Below, piece after piece: positions 39,301 through 42,339 of a DNA stretch of 64,000 nt. How positions within the stretch are numbered: the stretch's first letter is position 1; every line of letters starts with the position of its first letter. The notes under the pieces are model-generated. The model was not told the DNA's origin. It worked only from the letters and a program-made list of their open reading frames with translations, and ran no database searches. The DNA comes from Strigamia acuminata (lineage: Eukaryota; Arthropoda; Chilopoda; Geophilomorpha; Linotaeniidae). The stretch lies in the NCBI GenBank assembly GCA_949358305.1, contig OX442316.1:13206001-13270000 (forward strand). Direction: 5' to 3'. A program made the translations under genes and the position numbers.

Positions 39301-42056
39301 TTGTTGATGAGGAAGAGAAGAGAAACGTAAATGGAATCGGAAATTGTGTGGAAAAATGTTTTTGATGTTGTTTTACACTCGGACTGCTGCTTTATTGATG
39401 AAATATGACATTAGTTCCAAAGGGATGTTAAAAACTAACTGAGGTGATTATGGATGAGAAATGGATGTGTTTTATGACCTAAGATAAACTTAATGTAAAC
39501 AGTTATAGATCGTTGAAGTTTATTAATGATTTTTATATTTTTATATTTATTTATTTTCGTATTTATTAATAATTTACTTTATTTTTTTTAATAATAGCGA
39601 CGAGAGGACATCTACTCTAAAGTCAATAAAAGACCTGCAAGCAAGACGACAGAAGAGAATCAAATATATAAGAAAGGTAAATAAAAATCGTAGCGATTTT
39701 TATTAAAGATTTGGTCAATTCGGGTAATTAAATATCGTTTATTGTTTAGTAGTTGTTGTTGTTGTTATTTTTTTTATCTTATTGATCTACATTTTTAATT
39801 CTGTAGTTGATTTTGGTTTGCCCATTGTCTTTAAAGAAAAAAGTTAGTTGCAATTGTTTTCTCTGCAGCTTGTCATTAAGCTTGAAAAATCACACTAGCA
39901 ACTGCAATGTTTTCACAGTTGAAAACAATTAAAAGAAAAGAACGAAATCACCTCAATGTTTCACAATTGCAATTACAACATACTTGGGGCTTCTAATTAT
40001 CCTTACCGTGGAATGTTTGTTCAATGTTGTCGACTGCACTTTTAATTAATCTTAAAGATTTTGCTTTAACTTGTCCTACAAAGAAAGAAAAGAACCTAAA
40101 GTGGAATTTTAACATTAGACAAAAACTTCTCCAACAAGTTTACTTTCCACACGAATTATTTTTGCCAAGTTTTTTACGGATTTAAAAAAAAAACTGAGCT
40201 CGAGACTCTTGACGCTGTAGAACAAGTCTTCGTCGTCCTCTTCGGCCTGAAGCCGGGTTGTTGAGTTCATTATCTTTTAATCCGTTCGTTGCTGCGTTAA
40301 ATAGCTCTTTGGTTGATGGAAGGTAATTAAACGTGCATGAAAACAAGGGGTCGAGCAAGGGACCGAATTTACTGCTATGTGCAGTGTACTAGCACTGATT
40401 CCTACGTGCCTTCAAACTCCCTAGGGGGCCTCTGATGAGGCACGAAATCGTTCTTCGATTGACAAACAGAATCTATAAGACAGAGATTGCAAAGTTTGGC
40501 TCAACAACCTCCTCGAATGCTCGGCGGAGCATGAATCTTGTCGAGCAAGAAATTTAAAAGTTTTTATTATGTGCGCTGAGAAATATTTTTTTATTTACAT
40601 TTTGTATTTGTATTTTACATTGTAGCCGATGAGATCCGTCCATATTTACCGAGAGATGTCCAAATGTCACCGGGACAAGGTTATAAATTGCCAGATTATG
40701 ATACAGTGAATCACAGTCCTGAAATGAGCACCTACAATCGAATATCAAACGGACCTGTTCCTCGAACAGTAAATGTGGAGCACCCGTGGAATCAATACGG
40801 AAAGCAAACACACAGATGTAATTTCTTCTTCCTTCTCATTTCCTTTATTTCCTATTAAAACAATTTTTTCTTTTTTTTGAAAAATAATAATTGGAATTGG
40901 GTATATAGTTCCTGATTTGCTTTACCACGGGCCTGAATCGAATTCTTCAGACGATATGGAGGAAGATGGAGACATTGAAGAGGATGATGAAAATCCTGAC
41001 AAATGTCGGTGGACAAATCCCAAGGAAACACTCATAGGGTGGTCAGATCCAAATGTCAGCCAACAGTTCCAGCAAACGTGGAGGTGAGCTGCTTTAAAAA
41101 TTAAATTTTTCTGAACGAAATAAAAGAAGAAGAAGTAGGGAAAAAAATATGTCGAATTTCTGAGTTTTGAGAGAGTAACTAAATTGATCAAACTTTTAAA
41201 TTACATAAGGGGCACTCTGCGGTTTTTGCAAACTTGATTCTTTAGATACTGGCATAACATTTAATTTAATTGAATATGAAATGAGTTCCAATTCGAATGT
41301 GTCTTCCAAATTTATGCTATTGCTTTAGCCAAGACACCGACACAGGTGGCTTTACTAATGAGATTATTGAAATCAAGTTTTCTGTGCATTTAAATTTTTT
41401 ATTTTTTTTTATTTTTTTTTTATTTTTTTTTCTTTAGAAAATACTCTACTTCATCATTTTTACATGCTTTGAGATATGTTCATGGTGCATTTCTTGGCCT
41501 AGAATCAAACGAAAACGTTATTTTTGCTGCTTTTAATAAGATTTATGTGCGGGTGAAAAAGTATTTGCATTAAAGTGGCTTTTAAACACATGCAAAACTT
41601 GTAGTTTGAATTATTAATCATTCCAAGTAAACTTCTTTTTTTTGCGTGTGCTTCTTGCAAGCTTGGATTATTTTTCTTTGCCGCTCTATTCCATTAACTT
41701 TGACAAATGTATTGTTGACAACACTTGAGGAAAAAGTTTCTGTCGCACTTAATATCATTTTTAAAGTGTTTGCACAGGACTTAATGGATAAAGTAGTTGG
41801 AGAATGAGAGGGAATATGCAAGTCAATAATTTTCTGTTGGGTACATGACCTTCATTTCATTATTTTTGAACAAATTTCTAAAATTAATTAAATTTTCAAG
41901 GTGTATTAAGACTCTTAATTATTTATAAGTATTTTTTCTGAAAATGCTATGGGTTTCTATATTATTGATCGTTCTGGTTTATTCTCGTTGCATAGAACTC
42001 CAATGTCCTCAAGTGGATACGACAAGAGAGCTGCACAAAGGCTGTTATCGCCGTAA
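76..42056 (+). CDS. Dscam: Dscam-family cell adhesion receptor, 3' part of gene (29 exons, Ig4 to C-terminus)
   Basis: Homophilic Ig-superfamily adhesion receptor at the cell surface. Family members act in neuronal self-recognition and wiring, and in some arthropods have been linked to immunity. Joining the exons listed below gives Ig4-Ig9, FN3 x4, Ig10, FN3 x2, a transmembrane helix and a cytoplasmic tail, the canonical Dscam order. Each Ig has its Cys-Trp-Cys core and each FN3 its Tyr-rich F strand. Motifs shared with Drosophila Dscam1 include KEDKGMYQC (Ig4), GDLP (Ig7), WNGEILGY (FN2), NYEFWVTAST (FN4), RYILN-type FN5 and CPYATF (tail). Junctions are mostly phase 1, as usual for Ig/FN3 exons. 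The frame closes to 1576 codons plus stop. The 5' end (signal peptide, Ig1-3) is outside the window. There is only one Ig7 exon, so no Dscam1-type array at that position. Polyadenylation signal AATAAA lies at 42317. The family call is very secure. Which paralogue it is cannot be told. Confidence 0.95.
346..2160 (+). other. Intron between Ig4 and Ig5 exons
   Basis: GTAAGT to CAACAG, 1815 bases, AT-rich. It contains a short TG run near 1590-1606 and A/T tracts. I found no in-phase Ig-like exon. Confidence 0.85.
2161..2442 (+). CDS. Dscam: Dscam exon: Ig5
   Basis: Complete Ig5 in one exon. Acceptor TTTCCAACAG, phase 1 in; donor AG/GTAAGT, phase 1 out. It reads APAVHLTYPEKPMRSGSPV, then Cys in VTIKC, GNPPPEISW and DGGEYRCIAKN, closely paralleling Drosophila Ig5 (GNPTPEISW, DGGLYKCIAKS). 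The domain ends GRIQII before the codon split by the intron. Confidence 0.95.
2753..2863 (+). CDS. Dscam: Dscam exon: Ig6, first half
   Basis: N-terminal half of Ig6: GPPLVLPMKNITAVAGKS, then ITIKC, and GHPLDSISWERG/D at the split codon (family: GYPIDSIVWERD). Acceptor TAACAG, donor GAG/GTAAAA, phase 1 on both sides. The intron position directly after the WER motif is shared with Drosophila Dscam. Confidence 0.94.
3491..3652 (+). CDS. Dscam: Dscam exon: Ig6, second half
   Basis: C-terminal half of Ig6: DGNVLPTDHRQKIHENGTL, then QGIYTCIAQNRQG and NWLGLFVK (family: NRALPINRKQKVFPNGTLII, TYTCVAKNQEG). Acceptor GGTTTCAG, donor AAAG/GTGAGC, phase 1 in and out. The second Ig cysteine is present. 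Confidence 0.94.
4904..4960. mobile_element. hAT-like element end, fragment
   Basis: CAGTGCTTCTCGAAGTAATG followed by GTGGACCGGT resembles the CAGNGNTTCTCAAA terminus of hAT non-autonomous elements. No matching inverted end found within about 400 bases, so a truncated relic. Confidence 0.35.
5788..6072 (+). CDS. Dscam: Dscam exon: Ig7 (single, non-arrayed)
   Basis: Complete Ig7 in one exon: VAPTIGPFSFPPVVHDGM, RLQC, QGDLPIVITWLKD, DLGLTVRQDDDFSSTL and SGRYRCIASSEVG. This is the domain encoded by the large alternative exon-9 array in insect Dscam1 (PRIIPFAFEEG, GDLPLNIDW). Acceptor ATTTTCAG follows a long T tract; donor is ATG/GTAAAT; phase 1 throughout. I found no second Ig7-like exon in the flanking introns (3653-5787 and 6073-7625). 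Confidence 0.94.
6773..7094. mobile_element. AT-rich TIR element, family A copy 1
   Basis: It starts ACTCAAAAATACACTGAA and ends in TGTAAAATATATTTTTTAAC; the ends are inverted relatives. The interior has many AATGCAT and TTTTGTAAAATATATT motifs. The same beginning, interior (GATTTGCAAATGATAATAG vs GGTTTGTAAATGATGATAC) and end recur at 36885-37050. It is a short non-autonomous element inside the Ig7-Ig8 intron. Confidence 0.7.
7626..7749 (+). CDS. Dscam: Dscam exon: Ig8, first half
   Basis: VMPKWVIQPGNKAIVVRGQ, VTLDC and GYPEPIITWKKAIG match family Ig8 (VPPRWILEPTDKAF, GFPKPQVTWKKAVG). Acceptor CGTTTCAG, phase 1 in. The 3' end is ambiguous: GT donor at 7750 (GCAA/GTATGA, phase 2) or GC donor at 7746 (TTG/GCAAGT, phase 1). 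Both keep frame with matching acceptors (8974 or 8970) and differ only in Lys versus Arg at the junction. The GT-AG choice is given here. Confidence 0.88.
7750..8973 (+). other. Intron inside Ig8
   Basis: It contains a pyrimidine-rich block (about 8159-8230, CCTTCCTTCCTTCC) and otherwise unremarkable AT-rich sequence. Open frames on both strands in 8050-8480 follow from the skewed composition and show no domain. Confidence 0.7.
8974..9146 (+). CDS. Dscam: Dscam exon: Ig8, second half
   Basis: FRDNFVDLNRTGPRYKHFP, NGSLLLMAV, DEGFYMCHASNGVGAGLSK and VVYVTVQ match family Ig8 (NEGYYLCEAINGIGSGLSAV). The start is 8974 after GGCAG, or 8970 after CTCCTTCAG if the GC donor upstream is used. The donor is AAG/GTAAGA, phase 1. 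Confidence 0.9.
9147..11361 (+). other. Intron between Ig8 and Ig9
   Basis: 2.2 kb of AT-rich sequence with simple TTTA runs near 9707-9730. Nothing coding or RNA-like recognised. Confidence 0.75.
11362..11509 (+). CDS. Dscam: Dscam exon: Ig9, first half
   Basis: ASAHFEEKKRNHTAKKGDS, VKMECRATGDSPISITWQS and FPKDDSR parallel family Ig9 (APPEFTEKLRNQTARRGEP, DPKNDNRY). Acceptor TTTTTCTAG, phase 1 in; donor GAG/GTATGA, phase 2 out (Arg codon split AG/G). Confidence 0.93.
11815..11963 (+). CDS. Dscam: Dscam exon: Ig9, second half
   Basis: RFIVKEKPLPNGMLSEMTI, RKDSGTYSCTARNTFGHDQ and RLTVL complete Ig9 (family: SALFTCVATNAFGSDD). Acceptor ATTTTCTAG, phase 2 in; donor TTG/GTAATG, phase 1 out. The short 74-base intron after it leads straight to FN3-1. 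Confidence 0.93.
12038..12169 (+). CDS. Dscam: Dscam exon: FN3-1, first half
   Basis: ETPEAPENVKIADHGSRLV, KLLWSAPFDGSSPI and KYIIQYKNGSG match the A-C strands of the first fibronectin III domain (family: EVPEMPYALKVLDKSGRSV, LSWAQPYDGNSPLDRYIIEFK). Acceptor CCGATTAG, donor CAG/GTATAA, phase 1 both sides. Confidence 0.93.
12798..12965 (+). CDS. Dscam: Dscam exon: FN3-1, second half
   Basis: EEWARSLPNVTVTGQETTA, LLPGTAYSFRVMAANELGI and GISTTEE complete FN3-1 (family: LSPATTYNIRIVAENAIG). The acceptor ATTTCAG sits behind a long T-rich tract; donor AAG/GTGAGT, phase 1. Confidence 0.93.
12966..15694 (+). other. Intron between FN3-1 and FN3-2
   Basis: 2.7 kb. It holds a purine-rich patch with a short GAGCCGA repeat (13605-13640) and long T tracts near the 3' end. 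No coding sequence recognised. Confidence 0.75.
13605..13640. repeat. 7 bp microsatellite-like repeat GAGCCGA
   Basis: Five tandem units: three GAGCCGA, then GAGCTGA and GAGCGAG, within a purine-rich 130-base stretch. Confidence 0.8.
15695..15765 (+). CDS. Dscam: Dscam exon: FN3-2, N-terminal strands
   Basis: APAGFPQDIQVTALSSDSL, then KVTCK, matching family APSGKPQNIKVEPVNQTTM and RVTWK. The B-strand Trp of the FN3 core is replaced by Cys (TGC instead of TGG at 15760-15762). Acceptor TTATAG, phase 1 in; donor AAG/GTGAGA, phase 0 out. At 71 bases it is the shortest exon before the terminal one. Confidence 0.88.
16767..17004 (+). CDS. Dscam: Dscam exon: FN3-2, remainder
   Basis: PPGKSLWNGEILGYVVSYR, LDGLQKYTKYSVIVQAYNR and GRGPPTTEIFAFTAED match family FN3-2 (WNGEILGYYVGYK, LRVYTQYSVVIQAFNKIGAGP). 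Acceptor TGTTATAG, phase 0 in; donor ATG/GTGAGT, phase 1 out. It is among the best conserved exons of the gene. Confidence 0.95.
17481..17710. mobile_element. Fold-back / TIR element, family B
   Basis: The left arm has TATCTTGATGCTAAATTCAA then ACTGCGC; the right arm, reversed, has AACTTGATGTTAAATTTAAA then CTGCGTAC. The arms extend over about 45 bases and enclose roughly 130 bases. A degraded related sequence (TTGCACGGTATCTTGATGCC) occurs at 51879-51898. Likely a MITE relic in the FN3-2/FN3-3 intron. The open frames across it (17459-17942) are by-products. Confidence 0.65.
17711..19130 (+). other. Rest of FN3-2/FN3-3 intron
   Basis: Positions 17711-18200 are unusually GC-rich for this window, with motifs such as GGGCCCCCTTGGCCC, and may belong to the neighbouring element. 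The remainder is AT-rich with no coding signal. Confidence 0.5.
19131..19289 (+). CDS. Dscam: Dscam exon: FN3-3, first half
   Basis: VPSKPPHNIRCRSLASQML, VEWEEPPLDFQNGVLLGYK and VLYDLVADVADDVD correspond to family FN3-3 (SANGVIKTYKVVYAP). Acceptor GTTTGCAG, phase 1 in. The donor must be ACG/GTGGGT at 19290 (phase 1). The stronger-looking GTAAGA at 19294 would shift frame and hit a stop inside the next exon. Confidence 0.9.
19290..21795 (+). other. Intron inside FN3-3
   Basis: 2.5 kb. Apart from the inverted repeat at 20149-20298 it holds a TATATATATATA run near 21232 and A/T tracts near 21358-21400. No exon-like sequence. Confidence 0.7.
20149..20298 (-). mobile_element. Inverted repeat with hammerhead-like core, possible Penelope-like element relic
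   Basis: The left arm carries AATAGTTTTT, AAAGGCCTTTCGATCTT and ACTATTTATTAAGCC; the right arm carries the reverse order GGTTTAATAAATAGT, AAGATCGAAAGGCCT and AAAAACTATTT. On the minus strand the left arm reads CTGATGA (20196-20190), a GATC-ACAA-GATC hairpin, GAAA (20176-20173), palindromic AGGCCT, then TTGG facing CCA before CTGATGA. This order is that of a hammerhead ribozyme with a minimal stem III, as reported in Penelope-like retroelements. An extra U between the core and stem II is atypical. Confidence 0.4.
21796..21951 (+). CDS. Dscam: Dscam exon: FN3-3, second half
   Basis: ENGNEQVLSTSEHQISLYE, MKFANYSIRVLAYTKMGNG and VISNPIYCMTKED match family FN3-3 (LKKYTNYTMQVLATTAGGDG, VRSVPIHCQTEPD). 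Acceptor ACTTACAG, donor ATG/GTATGA, phase 1 both sides. Confidence 0.93.
22621..22760 (+). CDS. Dscam: Dscam exon: FN3-4, first half
   Basis: VPSPPARIKALVVSSESIR, VAWKIPSQPNGRIIKYNVY and GLEKENK match family FN3-4 (VPEAPTDVKALVMG, VSWRPPAQPNGIITQYTVY). Acceptor CTTTTTAG, phase 1 in; donor AAG/GTAATT, phase 0 out. Confidence 0.94.
22894..23050 (+). CDS. Dscam: Dscam exon: FN3-4, second half
   Basis: HTIADPGIHHFEAKGLSPD, NYEFWVTASTQVGEGEST and KVITQKPTRK; the NYEFWVTAST core is nearly identical to family KPYEFWVTASTTIGEGQ. Acceptor ATTTTTAG, phase 0 in; donor AAA/GTGAGT, phase 1 out. Confidence 0.95.
23051..25840 (+). other. Introns around Ig10 first half (23051-24511, 24627-25840)
   Basis: AT-rich. 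It includes a short AAAGAAAGAAAG run near 24863. Open frames at 23217-23624 (minus) and 24091-24378 (plus) show no domain, no splice context and no family resemblance. Confidence 0.7.
24512..24626 (+). CDS. Dscam: Dscam exon: Ig10, first half
   Basis: TAASISSFSEQMVVWWQHN, ITLECHTVGMPKPITGW and TLK match family Ig10 (VPAKIASFDDTFTATF, MPCLAVGAPQPEITWKIKG). Acceptor GTCCACAG, phase 1 in; donor CAA/GTGAGT, phase 2 out. The intrachain Cys and Trp are both kept. Confidence 0.92.
25841..25995 (+). CDS. Dscam: Dscam exon: Ig10, second half
   Basis: GESWTDDSRAVILEDNSIF, VQRQDAGNYSCFAENKHGK and DEIEYSVYVM complete Ig10 (family: VNRQDAGDYSCHAENSIAKD). Acceptor TCGTGACAG, phase 2 in; donor GGG/GTAAGT, phase 1 out. 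An intron of only 68 bases follows. Confidence 0.94.
26064..26162 (+). CDS. Dscam: Dscam exon: FN3-5, first half
   Basis: APPLPPTLTIVWETTSSIG, LMWKAEGDGG and SKIKG match family FN3-5 (APPQSPHVTLSATTTDALTV, HEGDTAPLHGY). Acceptor TTTCCATAG, donor AAG/GTAAAC, phase 1 both sides. Confidence 0.92.
26163..28662 (+). other. Intron inside FN3-5
   Basis: 2.5 kb of AT-rich sequence. Its only clear structure is the 31 bp tandem repeat at 28268-28445, followed by a pyrimidine-rich tract (TTTCTTCCTTCCTTCC) before the acceptor. Confidence 0.75.
28268..28445. repeat. 31 bp tandem repeat, six copies
   Basis: Unit ACGACTAAAATAAATGTCTA plus AATTGAACAAA, repeated six times with one-base deletions and a few substitutions (GTCTA/GCCTA, GAACAAA/GAGCAAA). 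Copies start near 28268, 28299, 28329, 28360, 28391 and 28422. Confidence 0.95.
28663..28848 (+). CDS. Dscam: Dscam exon: FN3-5, second half
   Basis: GYVLNYKQDYGKWLEVQLL, LDNLLCGTRYHLNLAAFNQ and VGLGNMSTTVTAATKGSR match family GYTLHYKPEFGEWETSEV and EGLLCGSRYQVYATGFNNIG. Acceptor TTTATAG, phase 1 in; donor CGC/GTGAGT, phase 1 out. A 31 bp tandem repeat lies about 220 bp upstream. Confidence 0.95.
28849..31345 (+). other. Intron between FN3-5 and FN3-6
   Basis: 2.5 kb. A T-rich low-complexity block (29547-29590) is the only notable structure. No exon-like or RNA-like feature recognised. Confidence 0.75.
31346..31639 (+). CDS. Dscam: Dscam exon: FN3-6
   Basis: Whole FN3-6 in one exon: PLLPRQEEVVTANATLLTI, WPDGGCPVLYFVVEYKSRD, ETWYAIRVTAHNEAGSTI and ALFDVATLSYAGG, against family WKDGGCPMSHFVVESKKRD, TWYNLRITAHNSAG and YDFATLTVTGG. 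Acceptor TTTTTGCAG, donor GAG/GTAAAC, phase 1 both sides. Base composition is more GC-rich than the flanking introns. Confidence 0.95.
31640..33875 (+). other. Intron between FN3-6 and transmembrane exon
   Basis: 2.2 kb. It holds the short TIR element and a CAGTGGTGTAGCGA motif near 32184 that resembles a hAT-type end. The open frame at 32553-32879 has a hydrophobic stretch but does not fit the required splice phase. Confidence 0.65.
31944..32055. mobile_element. Short TIR element
   Basis: CAGAACCTCGGG at the left and its inverted partner CTGAGGTTCTG at the right, with a second inner pair (GGGGCCCCAG / GCGGGCCCCT). About 112 bases between the outer ends: a small MITE-like relic in the FN3-6/transmembrane intron. 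Confidence 0.6.
33876..34046 (+). CDS. Dscam: Dscam exon: transmembrane segment
   Basis: Juxtamembrane stalk TVGPGVLVKSPSSALPFY, then a hydrophobic helix of about 24 residues (VSVILPVVISTIITLTTL to FGMCLCL), then the positive stop-transfer HRRRG. It follows directly after FN3-6, as in the family. Acceptor AATTGCAG, donor AAG/GTACGT, phase 1 both sides. Only one such exon fits the phase, unlike the two alternative transmembrane exons of Drosophila Dscam1. Confidence 0.94.
34211..34350. mobile_element. Dispersed repeat family C, copy 1
   Basis: It begins with an inverted repeat GTTACAACACAG..CTGTGTGTTGTAAC around AGTAAAGAATT and continues to AACAATTGTGGATTACACACTC. The same series of blocks (AGTAAAGAATTCTGTG, TTGTAA, AACAATTGTGTATTACACAC) occurs in the same orientation at 55164-55316. 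Confidence 0.75.
34488..34628. repeat. Local duplication, two diverged copies about 82 bp apart
   Basis: AGAAAAATGTGAATTTCATC then GGAGTGTCGTGCCAA, and AGAAAAATGTGAATTGCATC then CGAGTGTCGTGTTAA. Each copy is about 57-65 bases; they lie in the intron between the transmembrane and tail-1 exons. Confidence 0.75.
34874..34999 (+). CDS. Dscam: Dscam exon: cytoplasmic tail 1
   Basis: GTPEKKAALTADYDASRGS and VRKVHPPTSCDINRGVHL: a hydrophilic membrane-proximal tail. Acceptor TTCGTTGCAG, phase 1 in; donor CAG/GTAAGG, phase 1 out. Assigned by open frame, phase continuity and composition rather than strong similarity. Confidence 0.88.
35916..36070 (+). CDS. Dscam: Dscam exon: cytoplasmic tail 2 with CPYATF motif
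   Basis: NPSEDVCPYATFRLPSHAN carries the CPYATF signature of arthropod Dscam tails (family: EDEICPYATFHL), followed by YQLQNFTLLAEKGVL and RTSSDF. Acceptor TGTCTGTAG, phase 1 in. The donor is placed at TTT/GTGAGT (phase 0), which matches the next exon; translation would otherwise stop soon after. Confidence 0.9.
36071..39597 (+). other. Largest intron, within cytoplasmic-tail coding region
   Basis: 3.5 kb, GTGAGT to AATAG. It contains family A copy 2 (36885-37050) and A/T tracts. No alternative tail exon was recognised. Confidence 0.7.
36885..37050. mobile_element. AT-rich TIR element, family A copy 2
   Basis: Left end CATGGTTCAAAAATACATTG; right end, reversed, CATACGGTTCAAAAATATAT. Shares blocks CGAAATGCTAGACATTTTG and ATATATTGTAAAATATATTT with 6773-7094 but is about half its length. 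Confidence 0.75.
39598..39676 (+). CDS. Dscam: Dscam exon: cytoplasmic tail 3
   Basis: RREDIYSKVNKRPASKTTE and NQIYKK, with two tyrosines in YSKV and YKKA contexts that could act as phosphotyrosine sites (inference). Acceptor AATAATAG, phase 0 in; donor AAG/GTAAAT, phase 1 out. It is a small exon isolated by 3.5 kb and 0.95 kb introns and could be skipped, although skipping would shift frame (79 bases). Confidence 0.85.
40626..40817 (+). CDS. Dscam: Dscam exon: cytoplasmic tail 4
   Basis: ADEIRPYLPRDVQMSPGQG, KLPDYDTVNHSPEMSTYNR and VPRTVNVEHPWNQYGKQTH. It is rich in Tyr and Pro, including PYLP, DYDTV and STYNR, possible SH2 or SH3 adaptor contacts. Acceptor CATTGTAG, phase 1 in; donor GAT/GTAATT, phase 1 out. 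Confidence 0.87.
40909..41083 (+). CDS. Dscam: Dscam exon: cytoplasmic tail 5, acidic
   Basis: PDLLYHGPESNSSDDMEED, GDIEEDDENPDKCRWTNPK and GWSDPNVSQQFQQTWR. It contains a strongly acidic run of 14 Asp/Glu within about 20 residues. Acceptor GTATATAG, phase 1 in; donor GAG/GTGAGC, phase 2 out, so a further exon supplying one base is required. Confidence 0.87.
41438..41573 (+). CDS. Dscam: Alternative Dscam terminal exon candidate
   Basis: A very strong polypyrimidine tract (41404-41436) ending TTTAG precedes this stretch. In phase 2 it reads RKYSTSSFLHALRYVHGAF and continues 26 codons to TAA at 41571. The residues are more hydrophobic than the rest of the tail and look like read-through of intron. 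Included as an alternative or isoform-specific end, not as the main model. Confidence 0.25.
41996..42056 (+). CDS. Dscam: Dscam terminal coding exon (preferred model)
   Basis: Joined in phase 2 to the previous exon it gives TWRTPMSSSGYDKRAAQRL LSP, then TAA. Acceptor TCGTTGCATAG has a fair pyrimidine tract. Composition is hydrophilic like the rest of the tail, and AATAAA at 42317 gives a normal 3' UTR of about 260 bases. A competing acceptor at 41437 also keeps frame (see findings), so this exon is the least certain of the gene. Confidence 0.55.
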
Positions 42057-42316
42057 GAAGCGAAGAAGTAAAGACTTTGATCAGATTTTTTTGAAATGGA
42101 TGGCTGCAGTGTCGACTCGAACTTGGGATCTCAAGATTTCGTCCTTAATCTGTGCTGCGACACGTCGTTTTATATGTGGTGGTTTTTGTAAACGGGACCA
42201 AGTGAGAAGTGAAAAGCGGACCAGACGCGATTCCCATTTTCTACATAAAATTGTGGTTGAATGCTGAAATATTTGATACATGAATACAAGTGGTCAATTT
42301 TGTATATAGATTAGAG

Positions 42317-42322
42317 AATAAA
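42317..42322 (+). terminator. Polyadenylation signal AATAAA of Dscam gene
   Basis: First AATAAA downstream of either candidate stop codon, in TTAGAGAATAAACATC, followed by GT-rich sequence (ATCATGTTCGTTT). A second candidate, AAATAAAATAAACC, lies about 60 bases downstream. Confidence 0.6.
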
Positions 42323-42339
42323 CATCATGTTCGTTTATA

